The notes under the pieces are model-generated. The model ran no database searches, was not told the DNA's origin, and saw nothing but the letters and a program-made list of their open reading frames with translations. DNA of 64,000 nt from positions 1,674,001 through 1,738,000 of the forward strand of contig JALHQZ010000001.1 of the NCBI GenBank assembly GCA_022841705.1. The letters are read 5' to 3'. Below are positions 37,010 to 46,121 of the stretch, one piece after another (position 1 is the first letter of the stretch; each line of letters opens with the position of its first letter). The DNA comes from Pirellulales bacterium. GTDB lineage: Bacteria > Planctomycetota > Planctomycetia > Pirellulales > Lacipirellulaceae. Position numbers and translations under genes: made by a program.

Positions 37010-37273
37010 TCACGAACCATCTTTGAGCCGCTGCTGGAGGAAGGGCGTGCCTGAAAGCGCCTTGTCGAGAACTCGGTTGACGAACGCAAGTTGATCAAGC
37101 GATCCCAGAAGCTGAGCGTAGGCCTCGAGCTGGCACTGCAGAGTAAGCATGGTGTCGACGTCACCCAAACTCAGATCGGAATATTCGCGAACGATGCCGT
37201 GGATCTCGGTTGCGATCCGGGTCAGCTTGGTGATTGCGGCTTTCTGGGGCAGATTGGGAATGTTGTCATTCAT
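37010..37273 (-). CDS. Small hypothetical protein
   Basis: The ATG at 37273 is preceded by AGGAGA. The 87-residue helical product (MNDNIPNLPQKAAITKLTRI, then EYSDLSLGDVDTMLTLQCQL) has no recognised family. It lies upstream of ardC on the same strand, behind the structured leader copy B. Confidence 0.55.
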   Translation of the reverse strand: MNDNIPNLPQKAAITKLTRIATEIHGIVREYSDLSLGDVDTMLTLQCQLEAYAQLLGSLDQLAFVNRVLDKALSGTPFLQQRLKDGS

Positions 37274-37330
37274 GAGCAAGGTCTCCTGGTGGTGGTTGTC
37301 GCTGACAGCCTCTTCGGCGACCGCCAGCAA

Positions 37331-37410
37331 GCGACCGGCTCAAGGGTTTGCCGCCCGGCGGCGGCGAAGTGGGCAGGGCCCCACTGCAGCCGCCCCCTTG
37401 AACCGGTCGC
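37331..37410 (-). promoter_or_regulatory. Foldable GC-rich leader, copy B
   Basis: GCGACCGGCTCAAGGG (37331-37346) and CCCTTGAACCGGTCGC (37395-37410) pair at 15 of 16 positions, enclosing an inner stem AGTGGG/CCCACT. It sits 58 bp before the start of the leftward gene at 37273. Together with copy A it suggests a shared structured leader. The rest of the 37274-37632 gap shows no gene. Confidence 0.5.
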
Positions 37411-37632
37411 GGCGGGCGCCATGCTGCTCAGCGACGATCAACCACCACCAGGGGCCGCAGACCTCGGCGACCTCTCGTCAATTGATCACCCCAACCCGCG
37501 ATGAAGGGGCCAAGTGTGGGCGCGATCCTCGGTAGCAACGAGCAGCATGGAACTCAAAACTCCTGGGGATCACCCGAAGTGCGAGCGGGTTCGTGATTGC
37601 GCTCGGGGGGACGAGCGAGTAATCATCGCAAG

Positions 37633-38097
37633 ATGATTGAGGAAGCCGATGGCGAACCGACTGCTTACGAGAACGTCGCGACCCGATTGCCGTTGCCGGA
37701 GGTGACCTCGCAAGCGATCCTGTCAGGCATCTTCGGCCGCTGCGCCAACGGCTGTTACCGCCCGAGCCCGCGCGAGCTCAAGGAGTTTGTTGACGCTCAG
37801 GTCGATGGGCTCGTCAACTTGCGGCGACAAATTGACGGCTACCAACGCGCCGAGCAACTCGGTTGTCATCCGCTGAGCGGCCAGCCGGCGAAGTCCCCGG
37901 TTCGACAAGCCGCCAACCGACGCCGCGCTAGCCAACTCGTAAAGGAGTTTGGCCTGCGCTACTTGGGCCACCTCGGTGCCTACGAACAGGCGTTTGGAGT
38001 CGCCGCACGAGTTGAGCTGGACGAGTTTGTGCGCGCGGTGACGGGGTCCCTCAGAAAGTCAAATGAACCAATGATGCAGCAACGAGAACTGTTTTAG
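37633..38097 (+). CDS. Hypothetical protein
   Basis: From the ATG at 37633 the product has 154 residues, mostly helical and basic (YRPSPRELKEFVDAQVDGLVNLRRQIDGYQ, in which no motif is clear). No family recognised and no strong ribosome-binding site. The 276 bp after it, up to hsdR, hold no gene and should contain the defence operon promoter, which I could not define. Confidence 0.45.
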   Translation: MIEEADGEPTAYENVATRLPLPEVTSQAILSGIFGRCANGCYRPSPRELKEFVDAQVDGLVNLRRQIDGYQRAEQLGCHPLSGQPAKSPVRQAANRRRASQLVKEFGLRYLGHLGAYEQAFGVAARVELDEFVRAVTGSLRKSNEPMMQQRELF

Positions 38098-38373
38098 CTT
38101 GGGACTACTTGCAGTCTACGATCCTCGGCTAGTCGAAGAAGGAAAGCGAGGCGGTAGGAGTGAAGGGTTTCGCAAGGTCGCCACTTTTCAAGGTGCAGAA
38201 TTCTAGGGGCATTCCATCCCTCGGGAGCCAAAGTCCAGGGGGCTGCACTGCCCTCTTGACCACGGGCTTGGTACGATGAACCCCTGGAAACTCAGGGCAA
38301 CCAGCGAGGTTGGGCGGTTGTTTCGCGTGGCGATTCTCAATCGGACCCTTTTGCACCGTTTCCGGGACTTCGC

Positions 38374-41070
38374 GTGGCAAACTCCTCCGACGAATCCGAA
38401 TGGCTCACCCGCAAGAAGCGGATTGACCCGAAGCTGAAGGCAGCGGGCTGGAGCATCGTGCCATACCAGGAGGGCATGGAACTATCCGGCTTGAAGTCCC
38501 ACGCTGTGGAGGAGTTCCCCACCGCCAACGGCCCCGCTGACTACGCCCTTGTCGTCGACGGTCAATTAGTCGGCGTTGTCGAAGCCAAGAAGCTCTCGCT
38601 CGGACCTCAGGGCGTCTTATTTCAAGCGGAGCGGTACTCACGCGGGATTGCCAACAGCCCGTTCAATTTTTTTGGCTACCGGGCGCCGTTTTTGTTCGCG
38701 ACGAACGGCGAAGTCATTTGGTTCCACGACATGCGACATGAGTTGGAACTCTCCCGGCGAATCGCCGAGTTCCCCACGCCTGCGGCCCTCGCCGAACGGT
38801 TGCTGCACGACGCGGAGGCCGCATTCGATCGCCTGCGACTGACGGCGAACAGCCATCCCCGATTGCGGCCCTATCAAATCGAGGCGAACAAGGCCGTCGA
38901 AGACGCCGTCGCCAACCGCAAACGCGAAATGCTCGTCGCAATGGCGACGGGGACGGGCAAGACCTTCACGACGGTCAATCAGATTTACCGCCTGATGAAG
39001 TCGGGGGCCGCTCGGCGAATCCTGTTCTTGGTTGACCGCCGGGCCTTGGCCGCCCAAGCCGTACGTGCCTTTGCGGCCTTCGAACCGGAGCCCGGCCTGA
39101 AGTTTGACCACATTTACGAGGTCTACAGCCAACGATTCCAGACGGGGGATTTTGGCGACGACGAACCGTTCGACCCCAAGGTCCTGCCCCGCAACTACCT
39201 GGAGAACCCTTCGGTCGGAAATGCCTTCGTCTACGTCTGCACGATTCAGCGAATGACCATCAATCTGTTCGGCAGACAAGCGGTCCTCGGCGGGCCCGCT
39301 GACGAAGAGATTGACGACGACGCCGAGCAACTCGAGATTCCGATTCACGCCTTCGACTTCATCGTTGCCGACGAGTGCCATCGCGGCTACTCGACCGGCG
39401 AAGTCTCCGTCTGGCGTGATACGCTCAATCACTTCGACGCGGTCCGCGTCGGCCTCACGGCGACCCCGGCGGCTCACACCAAGGCGTACTTCAAGGACGT
39501 GGTTTACCGTTACGAATACGAGCGGGCCGTCCGCGAGGGCTTTCTTGTTGACTACGACGCCGTGAAGGTTCGTTCCGACGTGCGGATGAACGGCGTCTTT
39601 CTCAACGAAGGGGAAGAGGTCGAACTGGTCGACCCCGATAGCGGGGCCGAACGTCGGGACAGCCTGGAAGACGAACGTCAGTTCGACAGCACGGAAGTCG
39701 AACGCAAAGTCACATCACCCCATTCAAATCGCCAGATTGTGCTCGAACTCAAGAAGTACGCCGACGAGCACGAGCAGCGAACCGGTCGGTTTCCGAAGAC
39801 GCTCATCTTCGCCGCGAATGACCTGCCCCACACGTCGCACTCCGACCAACTCGTCGAAATCTGCCGCGAGGTGTTTGGGCGGGGTGATTCGTTCGTCCGA
39901 AAAATCACTGGTCGCGTCGATCGCCCCCTCCAGCAGATTCGCGAGTTTCGCAACCGCAAACAGCCGGGCGTCGTTGTGACCGTCGACTTGCTTACGACGG
40001 GCGTCGACATTCCCGACCTGGAGTTCATCGTCTTCCTTCGGGCCGTTAAGTCCCGCATCCTCTTCGAGCAAATGCTCGGACGCGGCACGCGAAAAGGGGA
40101 GCATCACCCCGACAAGTCCCACTTCGTGGTCTTCGACTGCTTCGACGGCACGCTCCTGGAGTATTTCCGCAAGTCGACCGGCATCACGGCGGAGCCCCCC
40201 GACAAGCCGCTCCGCACGATTCAGCAGATCATCGACGACATTTGGAGCAATCGCGACCGCGACTACAACGTCCGTTGCCTCGTCAAACGCTTGCAGCGCA
40301 TCGAAAAGGACATGGACGCCTCGGCTCGCCAAGACTTCGCCGCTTTCGGCATCGTTGATGGCGATGTCGGCAAGTACGCCCGAGCCCTGCCGCGAAACCT
40401 TCGCGACGACTTCGTCGATGCGATGAAGCTGCTCCGCAATCCGCAATTCCAAGACTTGCTCGTCAACTACGCCCGTTGCAAGCGAGTCTTCCTGCGGGCC
40501 GTCGACTACGAGGACACCGTCTCCAGTGAGTACCTGATTCGGGACGGTAAGGGGACGGAGTACAAGCCCGAGGATTATCTGGTTGCATTTAGCCGCTTCG
40601 TTCACGAGAACAGTGACAAAGTCGACGCGATCGCCATTCTGCTCGACCGCCCCCGCGACTGGAGCGCTGGCGCACTCGCGGAGCTGAAGGATAAACTCGC
40701 CACGGCCCCCGAACGTTTCACCGTCGAGAATCTCCAGCGGGCTCACGAGTTGCACTACAATAAGGCGCTCGTTGAAATTATCTCGATGGTCAAGCATGCG
40801 GCGGATGAGAATCAGCCCCTTTTCACTGCCGAGGAACGCATCCTGCGGGCCTTCGCCAAGCTCACGGCGAACAAGTCGTTCTCGGACGACCAACAACTAT
40901 GGCTTGACCGCATTCGCGACCATCTGGTGGCCAACCTCTCCATCGACCAAGATGACTTCCTCTTGATGCCCGTGTTTGATCAGGCTGGTGGCTGGGTGCA
41001 GGCAAACCGCGTCTTCGACGGTAAGCTTAAGGACCTGCTGGCTGAACTAAACGAGGCCATTGCCGCCTAA
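38374..41070 (+). CDS. hsdR: Type I restriction enzyme, R subunit
   Basis: The GTG at 38374 starts an 898-residue protein of the EcoEI-like HsdR group. An N-terminal PD-(D/E)XK nuclease is visible (ADYALVVDGQLVGVVEAKK, about 50-70). SF2 motor motifs follow: MATGTGKTFT near 190, VADECHRGY near 331 and the motif VI region FEQMLGRGTRKG near 565. The C-terminal helical part binds the methylase. HsdR translocates DNA and cuts away from unmethylated sites. It is the first gene of a long defence operon and looks intact. Confidence 0.92.
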   Translation: MANSSDESEWLTRKKRIDPKLKAAGWSIVPYQEGMELSGLKSHAVEEFPTANGPADYALVVDGQLVGVVEAKKLSLGPQGVLFQAERYSRGIANSPFNFFGYRAPFLFATNGEVIWFHDMRHELELSRRIAEFPTPAALAERLLHDAEAAFDRLRLTANSHPRLRPYQIEANKAVEDAVANRKREMLVAMATGTGKTFTTVNQIYRLMKSGAARRILFLVDRRALAAQAVRAFAAFEPEPGLKFDHIYEVYSQRFQTGDFGDDEPFDPKVLPRNYLENPSVGNAFVYVCTIQRMTINLFGRQAVLGGPADEEIDDDAEQLEIPIHAFDFIVADECHRGYSTGEVSVWRDTLNHFDAVRVGLTATPAAHTKAYFKDVVYRYEYERAVREGFLVDYDAVKVRSDVRMNGVFLNEGEEVELVDPDSGAERRDSLEDERQFDSTEVERKVTSPHSNRQIVLELKKYADEHEQRTGRFPKTLIFAANDLPHTSHSDQLVEICREVFGRGDSFVRKITGRVDRPLQQIREFRNRKQPGVVVTVDLLTTGVDIPDLEFIVFLRAVKSRILFEQMLGRGTRKGEHHPDKSHFVVFDCFDGTLLEYFRKSTGITAEPPDKPLRTIQQIIDDIWSNRDRDYNVRCLVKRLQRIEKDMDASARQDFAAFGIVDGDVGKYARALPRNLRDDFVDAMKLLRNPQFQDLLVNYARCKRVFLRAVDYEDTVSSEYLIRDGKGTEYKPEDYLVAFSRFVHENSDKVDAIAILLDRPRDWSAGALAELKDKLATAPERFTVENLQRAHELHYNKALVEIISMVKHAADENQPLFTAEERILRAFAKLTANKSFSDDQQLWLDRIRDHLVANLSIDQDDFLLMPVFDQAGGWVQANRVFDGKLKDLLAELNEAIAA

Positions 41071-41092
41071 ATCTCAATTTAAGAGGTGCTGT

Positions 41093-41326
41093 ATGAGTGT
41101 TCCACAAGAAGCTATGCGTCAGTTTCTCCAAGCAGCAGTTCAATTAGGTGCTGACAGAGGATATGTGAACGAGTTCGAAATTGGCAAGTTAGTATTTCCT
41201 GATGACGAAATGCTCCAATCAAGTACGCAAAATACTGCTAAAGCATGCAAAGTCCGGGGATTCGCTCATCCTACGCTCGATAACATGTTTTACCTGACTG
41301 CCGACGGAATAAGGGCCGCAGAATAG
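41093..41326 (+). CDS. Small unknown protein inside the restriction operon
   Basis: The ATG at 41093 has AAGAGG 5-6 bp before it, lies 22 bp after hsdR, and ends 9 bp before hsdM. The 77-residue product (MRQFLQAAVQLGADRGYVNEF, then FAHPTLDNMFYLTADGIRAAE) may be a small winged-helix protein; no family recognised. It is clearly less GC-rich than hsdR and hsdM, so it was probably added later. Such a gene could encode a regulator or an accessory defence component. Confidence 0.65.
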   Translation: MSVPQEAMRQFLQAAVQLGADRGYVNEFEIGKLVFPDDEMLQSSTQNTAKACKVRGFAHPTLDNMFYLTADGIRAAE

Positions 41327-41335
41327 GCAATCACA

Positions 41336-42796
41336 ATGGCCGACGTTGTTCAAAAACTCTGGGGCTTCTGCCACACGCTGCGGCATGACGGCATCGACTA
41401 CGGCGACTACATCGAGCAAGTCACCTACCTGCTCTTTCTCAAGATGTCGGATGAGCGAGACATCGACCTCACCAAGGTCAAGATGCGGGCCGTCGACGAC
41501 CCCAAGAAAACCACGGTCCTCAACTGCTCCTGGCCTTCCCTCACGGCGAAGTCGGGGACCGACCTCACCGACTACTACGCCAACGTCCTGCGGGCCCTCG
41601 GCCAGCAAGAAGGGCTTCTGGGCGATATCTTCTCCGGCGCGCAATCACGCTTCAACAAGCCGACCAGCCTCAAGCAACTCCTCACGACTATCGACGAGAC
41701 CGAGTGGACCACGCTCGACGTCAACGTGAAGGCCGACGCCTTTGAAGGGCTGCTGGAGAAAGCTGCCGCCGAAGGTAAGAAAGGGGCGGGCCAGTACTTC
41801 ACACCCCGCCTGCTCATCCAATCAATCGTCCGCTGCATGAAGCCCGACCCCCGGGCCAGCAAGGACTTCAAAATCTGCGACCCCGCCTGCGGCACCGGCG
41901 AGTTTCTCGTCTCCGCCTACGAATGGCTCTTGAGCGTTACGAAGCAGGGAGCCGACCTCGACCGTGCCACCGCCAAGCGAATCAAAACGGCCACTTATTA
42001 CGGCCAAGACCTCGTGGCTCGTCCCCGCCGCTTGGCTCTCATGAATCTCTACCTCCACAACCTGGAGCCTCACGTCGGCCTCGGCGATTCCATCTACGAC
42101 CCCCCTTCGGGCGACCGCTTCGATTGCATTCTAACGAATCCCCCGTTCGGCACTCGCGGGGCGAATCAGGCGCCCGAACGTGAAGACTTCACCATCTCCA
42201 CCAGCAACAAGCAGCTCAACTTTTTGCAGCACGTCCTCACCACGCTCAAGCCGGGCGGTCGGGCCGCCGTCGTCGTTCCCGACAACTGCCTGTTCGCCGA
42301 CCAAGCCGGCGAAGTCTTCAAGCTCATCGCCGAGGACTGCGACCTCCACACCGTCCTGCGCCTCACCAACGGCACGTTCACCCCCTACAGCCCTGGCACC
42401 AAGACGAATGTCGTCTTCTTCACCAAGGGCTATGCGACCGAGACGGTCTGGATTTACGACAATCGCACCAACATCCCGGGCATCACCAAGAAGGACCGTC
42501 CCCTCACCGCCGAGCATTTTTCCGAGTTTGAAAAGTGCTACGGCAAGGACTCGAACGGCGCCGCCAAACGCAAGACTGCCGATTCCCCCGACGACCGCTG
42601 GCGGAAGTTCAGCATCGCCGAGGTGAAGGAACGGGACTTCAAGCTTGACAGCCTCAAATGGCTTCGCGACGAATCGCTCGACGACGCCGACGACCTACCC
42701 CCGCCCGATCAACTGGCGACCGATGCCATTTCGGAACTGGAAAGTGCGATTCTGGAACTCAATGGCGTCGTCGCGTTGTTGGAGAACGGCGGCTGA
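41336..42796 (+). CDS. hsdM: Type I modification methylase, M subunit
   Basis: The 486-residue protein has an N-terminal HsdM helical domain (VQKLWGFCHTLRHDGIDYGDYIEQVTYLLF region, residues 4-35) and an N6-adenine methylase domain with the SAM motif DPACGTGEF near 182 and the catalytic NPPFG near 268. It methylates adenine at sites set by HsdS. Its TGA overlaps the hsdS ATG (TGATG at 42794-42798), so translation is coupled. Confidence 0.93.
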   Translation: MADVVQKLWGFCHTLRHDGIDYGDYIEQVTYLLFLKMSDERDIDLTKVKMRAVDDPKKTTVLNCSWPSLTAKSGTDLTDYYANVLRALGQQEGLLGDIFSGAQSRFNKPTSLKQLLTTIDETEWTTLDVNVKADAFEGLLEKAAAEGKKGAGQYFTPRLLIQSIVRCMKPDPRASKDFKICDPACGTGEFLVSAYEWLLSVTKQGADLDRATAKRIKTATYYGQDLVARPRRLALMNLYLHNLEPHVGLGDSIYDPPSGDRFDCILTNPPFGTRGANQAPEREDFTISTSNKQLNFLQHVLTTLKPGGRAAVVVPDNCLFADQAGEVFKLIAEDCDLHTVLRLTNGTFTPYSPGTKTNVVFFTKGYATETVWIYDNRTNIPGITKKDRPLTAEHFSEFEKCYGKDSNGAAKRKTADSPDDRWRKFSIAEVKERDFKLDSLKWLRDESLDDADDLPPPDQLATDAISELESAILELNGVVALLENGG

Positions 42797-44550
42797 TGAA
42801 CAAGCGAAAGGAACTTGAAGACACATCTGCCGATGCGGCCACCGTCGTTGAGCTGCCGGAGGGTTGGGCGAGCTCGGCTTTGCAGAGCGTTGTCGTACTT
42901 TCCAAAGCTAAGGTTGAGCCGACGGAGTGCCCCGATTCTCCCTATCTGAGTCTGGAGCACATTCAATCGGGAACCAACCGCATTGAATCGCGAGGGATGG
43001 CATCCGATGTCAAAAGTACGAAAGCCGTCTTTCGTTCCGGCGACATTCTGTATGGCAAGCTTCGTCCCTATCTGAACAAGGTGGCTATTCCCGGGTTTGA
43101 CGGGGTATGCTCCACGGACATTCTGGTTTTACAGCCGACCGGCGGCGCGTTGCCGGAATACTTGCTTCGCTTCCTGTCGCAACCTGCTTTCGTGCAGTTC
43201 GCATCTGCTCACCAGAAGGGCAATAGCTTACCTCGGGTTTCGTTCGGCGACTTGGCAGACTACCCCGTGCCTATTCCTCCGCTCGCGGAGCAGAAGCGAA
43301 TCGTGGCGAAGGTCGAGGCCCTGCTGGAGCGAGTGGGCAAATCCCGCGCGCGGCTCGACCGCGTCCCCGCCATTCTCAAACGCTTCCGCCAATCCGTCCT
43401 CGCCGCCGCCTGCTCCGGCCGCCTCACCGCCGACTGGCGGCAGGAGAACCCTAGCGAGAATTCAAACGAACTTGTCGTCCAGATAGACCGCTCTCGTCGT
43501 GAGCGTTATGAAGAGAACAACTCGACACGCTACCAGGACTCACTCGAACTTCGCATCGACCAGGAATATGAGTTTCCAGAGTCATGGCCTCTCGTTTCCC
43601 TGGACCGGCTTACGTGCCTGGTAACCAGCGGCTCACGAGGTTGGGCGAAATACTATTCCGATGTAGGGCCGCTGTTCGTTCGGGCACAGAACATCAACAC
43701 TGATGAACTCGACCTAGAAGATGCCGCACACGTTATGCCGCCAGACTCGGCGGAGGGTCGACGCACACGCGTTCGACAGCATGACCTGCTAATTACGATC
43801 ACCGGAGCGAACGTCACGAAGTCGGCGATTGTTCGAAGCAATATTGGTGAAGCATACGTCAGCCAACATGTTGCTATTGCAAGGCCCGTCGACCCAAGAA
43901 TAGCCGCCTTCCTTTACCTGTGGGTAGTAAGTCCAGCACACGGCCGAGAGAAGTTAACTGCCGATGCGTATGGTGCTGGAAAGCCAGGATTGAATCTGAC
44001 GAACATCCGCGACATGCCTGTAGCATTGCCTTCGCTTGATGAGCAGAGAGAAATTGTCCGGAGAGTTGACAAGTTGCTCGCTCTCGCGAATCGCGTGGAG
44101 GCAAGTCTGACCATCGGGTCTAGTAGGACTGAGCGAATCACGCAATCCGTCCTCACGAAGGCGTTCGCCGGAGAGCTTGTCGAAACCGAAGCCGACATAG
44201 CCCGCCGCGAAGGTCGAGACTACGAACCGGCGTCGAAGTTGCTGGAACGCATGAAGGACGAATCCCAAGTCCTTGAGCCACGAGGACGCCAACTTAAAGC
44301 GACTGAAACAGTAACTTTAAAAGATTCGTTCGAGGTCACAATGATACGCACGCCGCTCGATGTGTTGAGAAGTGAAGGGAGGAGGATGACTCCGGAAGCT
44401 CTATTCCGAGCAACCGGATGCGAACAAGATGAGATTGACGACTTCTATAAACTTTTGCGAGAGGGGATAAGATCAGGGGAGATCCGCCAAACACCGGAAA
44501 CTCCCGACCCAAGCAGTCCAAACGTATCGCTGGAGGCCGTAAAGGTTTAA
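42796..44550 (+). CDS. hsdS: Type I specificity subunit with long C-terminal extension
   Basis: Two target recognition domains are visible, about residues 20-200 (ending PIPPLAEQKRIVAKVEALLERV) and 250-440 (ending LPSLDEQREIVRRVDKLLAL), each followed by the usual conserved helix. A normal HsdS would end near 460. This one runs on to 584 with a tail (RDYEPASKLLERMKDE, then RMTPEALFRATGCEQDEIDDF) that resembles a small winged-helix domain. The tail may contact the ATPase encoded next: the stop overlaps the next ATG (TAATG at 44548). The recognition sequence cannot be read from the protein. Confidence 0.9.
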   Translation: MNKRKELEDTSADAATVVELPEGWASSALQSVVVLSKAKVEPTECPDSPYLSLEHIQSGTNRIESRGMASDVKSTKAVFRSGDILYGKLRPYLNKVAIPGFDGVCSTDILVLQPTGGALPEYLLRFLSQPAFVQFASAHQKGNSLPRVSFGDLADYPVPIPPLAEQKRIVAKVEALLERVGKSRARLDRVPAILKRFRQSVLAAACSGRLTADWRQENPSENSNELVVQIDRSRRERYEENNSTRYQDSLELRIDQEYEFPESWPLVSLDRLTCLVTSGSRGWAKYYSDVGPLFVRAQNINTDELDLEDAAHVMPPDSAEGRRTRVRQHDLLITITGANVTKSAIVRSNIGEAYVSQHVAIARPVDPRIAAFLYLWVVSPAHGREKLTADAYGAGKPGLNLTNIRDMPVALPSLDEQREIVRRVDKLLALANRVEASLTIGSSRTERITQSVLTKAFAGELVETEADIARREGRDYEPASKLLERMKDESQVLEPRGRQLKATETVTLKDSFEVTMIRTPLDVLRSEGRRMTPEALFRATGCEQDEIDDFYKLLREGIRSGEIRQTPETPDPSSPNVSLEAVKV

Positions 44551-46121
44551 TGATGCGTCTGAAGCAACTCACTATCGATGGCTTCAAAAATCTCCACTGC
44601 TTCACAGTGGCGTTTGATGTCGAGCACTTGTCTACCGTCATTGTCGGTCGGAATGGAACAGGCAAATCGAATCTACTCGAAGCTCTTATAATCATCTTTC
44701 GCGACCTAGACCTGGGTCTGCGAACGGAGTTCGCATACCAGGTTTGCTACGAATTGGGTGGTGAGGATATTGTTATTGATTGGAATCCACATCGAGAGTC
44801 ACAGAATTTTCAAGCGACGGTCGACGGGAAGTCTGTTAGTAGGGTAAGTCTCACGAAGGCAAATGAGCGAAAGCTGCCGAGGTTCGTATTTGGATACTAC
44901 TCAGGCCCAACAGACCGCATGGGAGACCATTTTCGGTTGCATCAAGAGAAGTACTACAGAGCTCTCATTAGTACATCGCAAACGGCAACAGATACTGCCG
45001 AGCTGAGGCCGCTTTTCTATGCTCGGTCAGTACACAGCCAATTCGTTCTGCTGGCCTTCTTCATGCATGATGACCCAGCAATTCAAAAGCTTCTGAGGTC
45101 TTTCTTGCGAATTGAATCTTTAGATTCAGTTCTATTTGTCATTAGGCAACCGGGATGGGCAAAGAAAAAAAACAGCGGTGCCGAGCGATTTTGGAAGGCG
45201 AGGGGCGAAGTACGAGACTTTCTTGAAAGGCTTTACGAGAACTCGCTTGCTCCACTGTTGGCAGAATGGAAAGTCCCTATAGGGTTCCGAAAGAATACTT
45301 CGCGAGAACATCTCTACCTATATCTGCAAAGCATTGAAGACTTGCAGAAGCTGGCTCAGTCCTATGATTCGGAACAGCATTTTTTTACTGCCTTGGAAAG
45401 CACATACCTTTCCGAAATGGTGGCAGATGTGCGAATCCGCGTTGCGGTGCGAGGTGCTGATAGCAGCCTCACGCAACGCGAGCTGAGTGAAGGTGAGCAA
45501 CAGCTCTTGATGGTTTTGGGTCTCCTTCGCTTCACTCGCGAGGACGAATCGTTGTTCCTGCTGGATGAACCGGATACACATCTAAATCCAGCCTGGAGTC
45601 TTCAATATCTTGAGCTGCTCAACGAGATAGTTGGGGATTATCCGAGCAGCCATATTCTTATGACTACTCACGACCCCCTGGTTCTCACGAACCTTGGTAG
45701 GACTCAAGTGCAGGTTATGCAGCGTGACGAACAGACCGGACGAGTGTGGGCCGAGATGTCAGAGCATGAACCAAAGGACATGGGAGTCGACGGATTGTTA
45801 ACAAGTGAGCTTTTTGGTCTCCAGTCAACTATTGGCTCGGAATTGCAGGGCTTGTTGGCAGAGAGAGCTATCCTGATGTCCCTTGGCCATGAGCGGTCAG
45901 AAGAGCAGACAGCACGTCTTCAGGGGCTAACGGACGAACTGGGCAAGAAGGGATTCTCAAAGGTCGCCGATGACCCGATTTATGCCAGCTTTATTGCAGC
46001 CATGGCGAAGCGGCAAGATTGGACGCGACCCGTCTTGTCGAACGAGGAGATGGCAGAGCAAGACCGTATCGCAGACGAGGTTCTTGCAGAACTTTTCACT
46101 GAAGAGGAGGGTAAAAAGTGA
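44550..46121 (+). CDS. Restriction-associated AAA ATPase (OLD/PtuA-like)
   Basis: The 523-residue protein is an ABC/SMC-type ATPase: Walker A GRNGTGKSN near 31-39, signature LSEGEQQL near 312, Walker B LFLLDEPDTHLNP near 337-349, and the switch His in MTTHDP. The insertion between the Walker motifs is about 270 residues. Known relatives are annotated as restriction-system-associated AAA ATPases and resemble PtuA of Septu. It is coupled to hsdS before it (TAATG) and to the HNH gene after it (GTGA at 46118-46121). It probably senses a phage signal or DNA state and controls the HNH nuclease. Confidence 0.85.
   Translation: MMRLKQLTIDGFKNLHCFTVAFDVEHLSTVIVGRNGTGKSNLLEALIIIFRDLDLGLRTEFAYQVCYELGGEDIVIDWNPHRESQNFQATVDGKSVSRVSLTKANERKLPRFVFGYYSGPTDRMGDHFRLHQEKYYRALISTSQTATDTAELRPLFYARSVHSQFVLLAFFMHDDPAIQKLLRSFLRIESLDSVLFVIRQPGWAKKKNSGAERFWKARGEVRDFLERLYENSLAPLLAEWKVPIGFRKNTSREHLYLYLQSIEDLQKLAQSYDSEQHFFTALESTYLSEMVADVRIRVAVRGADSSLTQRELSEGEQQLLMVLGLLRFTREDESLFLLDEPDTHLNPAWSLQYLELLNEIVGDYPSSHILMTTHDPLVLTNLGRTQVQVMQRDEQTGRVWAEMSEHEPKDMGVDGLLTSELFGLQSTIGSELQGLLAERAILMSLGHERSEEQTARLQGLTDELGKKGFSKVADDPIYASFIAAMAKRQDWTRPVLSNEEMAEQDRIADEVLAELFTEEEGKK

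Noticed and set aside
38129..38380. 83-codon minus-strand frame upstream of hsdR
   Set aside because: It has no ribosome-binding site and no family resemblance. It lies in what is probably the operon promoter region.
39724..40896. 390-codon frame antisense to hsdR
   Set aside because: It is a mirror of a well-matched hsdR and has no motif of its own.
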